DNA of 16,844 nucleotides, from positions 1 through 16,844 of the forward strand of contig CAZBKZ010000049.1 of the NCBI GenBank assembly GCA_964492615.1, written 5' to 3'. The number at the start of each line of letters is the position of its first letter. Position 1 is the first letter of the stretch. Position numbers and translations under genes: made by a program. This DNA is from JAABTH01 sp964492615. Lineage in GTDB: Bacteria > Bacillota > Dethiobacteria > DTU022. The notes below the pieces were generated by a model. It did no database searches and was not told where the DNA came from. It was given only the letters and a program-made list of their open reading frames with translations. Shown in pieces: positions 14,231 through 16,844 of the stretch.

Positions 14231-15376
14231 CTAGTTGCTGTTTTTGAAGGGTGGTCGGGGGCCGAAATACTGGTAATATTGCACTTTAATGTTGCCATGA
14301 TAAAGTTTACGTTTTTTAGATGCTTTTTTACCAAAGAGTTTTTCAAAGTTTTCATTAGCCGTAAGGATATAATAAGACCAGGTGTCCAGTTTAGACAGCA
14401 CTTCTGGCATTTCCCGGTATAAACTATCAATTTCTTCAGAGTTACCCAGTCTTTCGCCATATGGAGGATTACAGATGATTTTGCCGTATTTTTTTTTAGA
14501 ACTGAGTTCAGCAAAAGGCCTGACCTGGAAGTGGATAGATTCATCAATACCGGCATGCACTGCATTATAACGCGCAGTCTCGATCACCCTGTTATTAAAG
14601 TCAGTACCGGTGATATCAAGAGGAATATCGTAATTGGCCCTGTCGTGTGATTCTCTGCGTGCTTCATGCCAGTATTCCCTGGGGATTAGAGGCCATTTTT
14701 CAGAAACAAAGTTGCGATTCATGCCCGGGGCGATGTTTTGGCCGATTAAAGCTGCTTCAATTGGGATAGTCCCCGATCCGCAAAAAGGATCGACAAGGGT
14801 TGTCCCGGGCTGCCAGCGGGAAAGCATAATCATTGCCGCAGCAAGTGTTTCCTTTAAAGGTGCTTCGCTTGCCCTGGTGCGGTAACCGCGTTTGTGCAAA
14901 CCAGGCCCGCTGGTATCAATAGTCAGGGTGGCAATATCCTTCAGCATCGATATTTCTATTTTGAACAACGAGCCTGTTTCTTTAAACCACTCAGTACGGT
15001 AGGTTTTTTTCATGCTTTCAACAACTGCTTTCTTAACGATTGCCTGGCAGTCGGAGATGCTGAACAAGGTTGATTGAACAGACTTTCCGTCAACTGGAAA
15101 AGCAGCATCTTTAGGGATAAGTTCGGCCCACGGTAAGGCCCTGGTTTTTTCAAATAGTTCATCAAAGCTTGTTGCCTTAAACTCTCCAACGCGCAGGCGA
15201 ACCCTGTCTGCGGTACGCAGCCACAGATTGGTTCGGCAGATTGCACTTTCATCGGCGCTAAAATTTACCCGTCCGTTTTCAACTTTTTGCTCTTTATAAC
15301 CGAGTTCTTTTAATTCAGCAGCGACCAATGCCTCAAGACCAAAAGTAGCTGTGGCGATTAAATCAATTTTAGACAT
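14231..15376 (-). CDS. THUMP-domain class I RNA (guanine-N2-) methyltransferase, YpsC/RlmL-like
   Basis: A 381-residue enzyme that transfers methyl from S-adenosylmethionine to a guanine N2 in RNA, most likely 23S rRNA. Residues about 45-155 match a THUMP RNA-binding domain. The linker GLHKRGYRTRASEAPLKETLAA precedes the Rossmann methyltransferase, which has DPFCGSGT (196-203) for cofactor binding and the catalytic NPPYGERLG (303-311) typical of N2-guanine enzymes. Length fits the stand-alone Gram-positive YpsC family, which corresponds to the N-terminal half of E. coli RlmL. AAGGAGA about 5 bases before the ATG supports the start. It follows the DUF2804 gene by 52 bases on the same strand and is probably a housekeeping gene unrelated to the adjoining transport unit. 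Confidence 0.92.
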   Translation of the reverse strand: MSKIDLIATATFGLEALVAAELKELGYKEQKVENGRVNFSADESAICRTNLWLRTADRVRLRVGEFKATSFDELFEKTRALPWAELIPKDAAFPVDGKSVQSTLFSISDCQAIVKKAVVESMKKTYRTEWFKETGSLFKIEISMLKDIATLTIDTSGPGLHKRGYRTRASEAPLKETLAAAMIMLSRWQPGTTLVDPFCGSGTIPIEAALIGQNIAPGMNRNFVSEKWPLIPREYWHEARRESHDRANYDIPLDITGTDFNNRVIETARYNAVHAGIDESIHFQVRPFAELSSKKKYGKIICNPPYGERLGNSEEIDSLYREMPEVLSKLDTWSYYILTANENFEKLFGKKASKKRKLYHGNIKVQYYQYFGPRPPFKNSN

Positions 15377-15428
15377 ATAATCTCCTTCATGGGACTAAAA
15401 TGCTTCAACTTTTTAATTCGAAACAGTT

Positions 15429-16451
15429 TTACCAGCGGGCATGGTGGTCTTCTGCCCATCCGATCAGATTTTCGATTTCATATTTTGCTCCCTGCTCGTC
15501 CCTGACTGAGCCGGAAAAGCGGCCGATCATCTGGTGTACTTCCGAACCGAGAAATAAGACGCTTGTTTTGGCCAACCTTTCGAAAAAAGGCTCAAATTGC
15601 AGGTCGATCGAGTCGGATACCGTGCTACTTATATGCCAGGTTTTCATAAAATCAGCCCTGTCGTAGTCAAAAATCAAGTCTTCACTGATTTTACTCAACC
15701 TGCCATTAATACACAAACCATTTTCGTTCATTCCGGTTCCATCTGTCCAACCTGCCCCGAGGTTGAGACCAATGGTTGTGTTTTTACTGATTCCTGATGC
15801 GGAAGCCCAGTTCCAGAAGCTTGAAAATGGCCACTTGCCGCGTCCCAGGTCGAGGCAGGCGAAACCATGCTCTGCATTAAAGATTTTATTGCCAACAACT
15901 ACCGAGCCGGAGGTAGGCATGGTGTTTTGTTTGGAGGTGAACTGGAATCGTTTTTTGCTCCAGGGGATCACCACATTAAGGGTTTCATGCCCTTCTGGTT
16001 TTTTGACAACCAGGTCTGCATTTAGGGGGGCTCCCCCAAAAGCAGGTGATTCTACTTTAAGGTGGGTGACGCTGTTCTTTGTTTTCATACTGAGCATCAA
16101 ACGTGGATCTTCGAATAAAGCATCGTCATCGGTATAATTCCCTAAATTACACCCTTTGCCCAATAAGCGGCTTATTGTTAATTCATGAAAATCCTTTGTG
16201 TTAAAATCAAGAAAATAGATAAAAGCCAGACCCATGTAATCGATATTGGAAAGGGTAAGTGAAAACAGGAATTTATCGGTAGTAATGCACCAGTAGTTCC
16301 ATCTTTTTTTACGGAAAAAACTACCTGATAGGTTACAGTAGTGCAAGGGTGAACGCGACCAGCCGACTGCTTTCCTGTTAAGTGTTCCATCTGGCAGGCA
16401 GAGGTTAACAGGTTCTGTAAGTTCCGGTTCATCATACTGTTTATTTGCCAT
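15429..16451 (-). CDS. DUF2804 domain protein
   Basis: A 340-residue protein matching the DUF2804 family, whose function is unknown. The diagnostic stretch CLDLGRGKWPFSSFWNWASASG spans 199-220, followed by a GLNLGAGWTDGTGMNENGL segment (228-246). It has an early LPDGTLNRKAVGWSRSP segment (19-35) that also fits the family. It lacks a signal peptide and transmembrane helices, is rich in beta-strand and aromatic residues, and suggests a lipocalin-like or attH-like beta-barrel fold; that last point is inference. GGAGGG 10 bases before the ATG supports the start. The RNA methyltransferase follows 52 bases downstream on the same strand. Confidence 0.85.
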   Translation of the reverse strand: MANKQYDEPELTEPVNLCLPDGTLNRKAVGWSRSPLHYCNLSGSFFRKKRWNYWCITTDKFLFSLTLSNIDYMGLAFIYFLDFNTKDFHELTISRLLGKGCNLGNYTDDDALFEDPRLMLSMKTKNSVTHLKVESPAFGGAPLNADLVVKKPEGHETLNVVIPWSKKRFQFTSKQNTMPTSGSVVVGNKIFNAEHGFACLDLGRGKWPFSSFWNWASASGISKNTTIGLNLGAGWTDGTGMNENGLCINGRLSKISEDLIFDYDRADFMKTWHISSTVSDSIDLQFEPFFERLAKTSVLFLGSEVHQMIGRFSGSVRDEQGAKYEIENLIGWAEDHHARW

Positions 16452-16502
16452 GATCTGAAATCCCTCCCTCTATATATCTTTGCAGATTATTACCACCCAG
16501 CT

Positions 16503-16530
16503 GCTATAAAACAGGCAACAAGGGCGACAA
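16503..16530 (-). promoter_or_regulatory. Weak candidate promoter of the DUF2804 gene
   Basis: On the minus strand TTGTCG (16530-16525), 16 bases, TATAGC (16508-16503) gives 4/6 matches to each housekeeping hexamer, about 50 bases before the start codon. Confidence 0.25.
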
Positions 16531-16620
16531 TATTTACTTTATTCCTTCTCTCTAAACTATACATGTAAATGATAGATTTAATTTAGCTTAAAAGCAAGTC
16601 CTTGTGATGCCTTGACGGTT

Positions 16621-16642
16621 AACAATACATAATGGTATTGTT
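16621..16642. promoter_or_regulatory. Perfect 8-base dyad upstream of cheV, possible operator
   Basis: AACAATAC (16621-16628) and GTATTGTT (16635-16642) are exact inverted repeats around ATAATG. The dyad lies 60 bases before the cheV start. A weak promoter TTGACG (16612-16617), 18 bases, TATTGT (16636-16641) would overlap it, so a bound repressor could block transcription. No T-run follows, so it is not a terminator. A sigma-D flagellar promoter was looked for and only a poor match (TAAA at 16589, GCCTTGAC) was found. Confidence 0.4.
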
Positions 16643-16702
16643 GATTTACATTTTACGTATTTGCTTTAATGAGGAATATAATTCCGGCGAGGTGTGATTG
16701 AT

Positions 16703-16844
16703 ATGGACGATAAAAAGGGCATATTACTGGAAAGCGGTACCAATGAGCTTGAAGTTTTAGAGTTCAAAATAGGAGAAGAAAGCTTCGGTATAAATGTAAT
16801 GAAGGTCAGGGAGGTATTAACCCTACAACCGCTGACAGCACTGC
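16703..16844 (+). CDS. cheV: Chemotaxis coupling protein CheV (N-terminal part, cut by window edge)
   Basis: The first 47 codons of an open frame running off the right edge. The residues ILLESGTNELEVLEFKIG and FGINVMKVREVL match the start of the CheW-like domain of CheV from Bacillus, where the run ILLDSGTNELEIVEF is characteristic; plain CheW usually lacks this leader. CheV couples chemoreceptors to CheA and has a receiver domain after the CheW domain, which here would lie outside the window. GAGGTG 8 bases before the ATG supports the start. It is divergent from the DUF2804 gene across 251 bases. If the receiver domain were absent, CheW would be the better name. Confidence 0.88.
   Translation, partial: MDDKKGILLESGTNELEVLEFKIGEESFGINVMKVREVLTLQPLTAL

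Noticed and set aside
1..16844. CRISPR arrays, tRNA/rRNA genes, toxin-antitoxin or phage-defence genes
   Set aside because: No regularly spaced repeats, RNA-gene signatures or recognisable defence families were found on either strand.

Overview
The window looks like chromosomal DNA of a Gram-positive-type bacterium, most likely a Bacillota/Clostridia-like anaerobe. The reasons are purine-rich GGAGG-type ribosome sites ahead of almost every gene, use of GTG and TTG starts, a Bacillus-type CheV N-terminus at the right edge, a stand-alone THUMP RNA methyltransferase of the YpsC type, and a corrinoid-methyltransferase-like URO-D family protein. The taxonomic call is inference. No rRNA, tRNA, CRISPR array or phage module was seen.

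Left region (1-2390): an IS21-family insertion sequence. istA and istB lie on the minus strand with a 4-base stop/start overlap, and istB runs off the left edge. Two tandem 34-base-period repeats upstream of istA mark the inner part of one terminus. The element ends within a few bases of the stop codon of the next gene.

Signalling region (2392-6362): a minus-strand PAS-PAS-GGDEF-HD-GYP protein with both cyclic-di-GMP motifs intact stands divergent to a membrane protein that joins MORN repeats to a DUF4282-type two-helix domain. A URO-D family (MtaA-like) protein follows the latter by 33 bases.

Metabolic region (6374-14120): a LysR regulator (9125-10036, plus strand) sits between two minus-strand transport/enzyme units. 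One encodes an ESS (GltS-type) sodium symporter followed by a zinc MDR dehydrogenase. The other encodes a DASS (SLC13-type) anion transporter, a ThDP enzyme resembling the acetolactate synthase/2-hydroxyacyl-CoA lyase group, and an SDR oxidoreductase. The gap between the regulator and the symporter holds a predicted symporter promoter with a LysR-type T-N11-A dyad inside its spacer. The simplest reading is a carboxylate uptake and redox/lyase module. Its substrate cannot be read from sequence.

Right region (14231-16844): a THUMP-domain RNA N2-guanine methyltransferase, a DUF2804 protein, a 251-base intergenic stretch with a perfect 8-base dyad, and the start of cheV on the plus strand, cut by the window edge.
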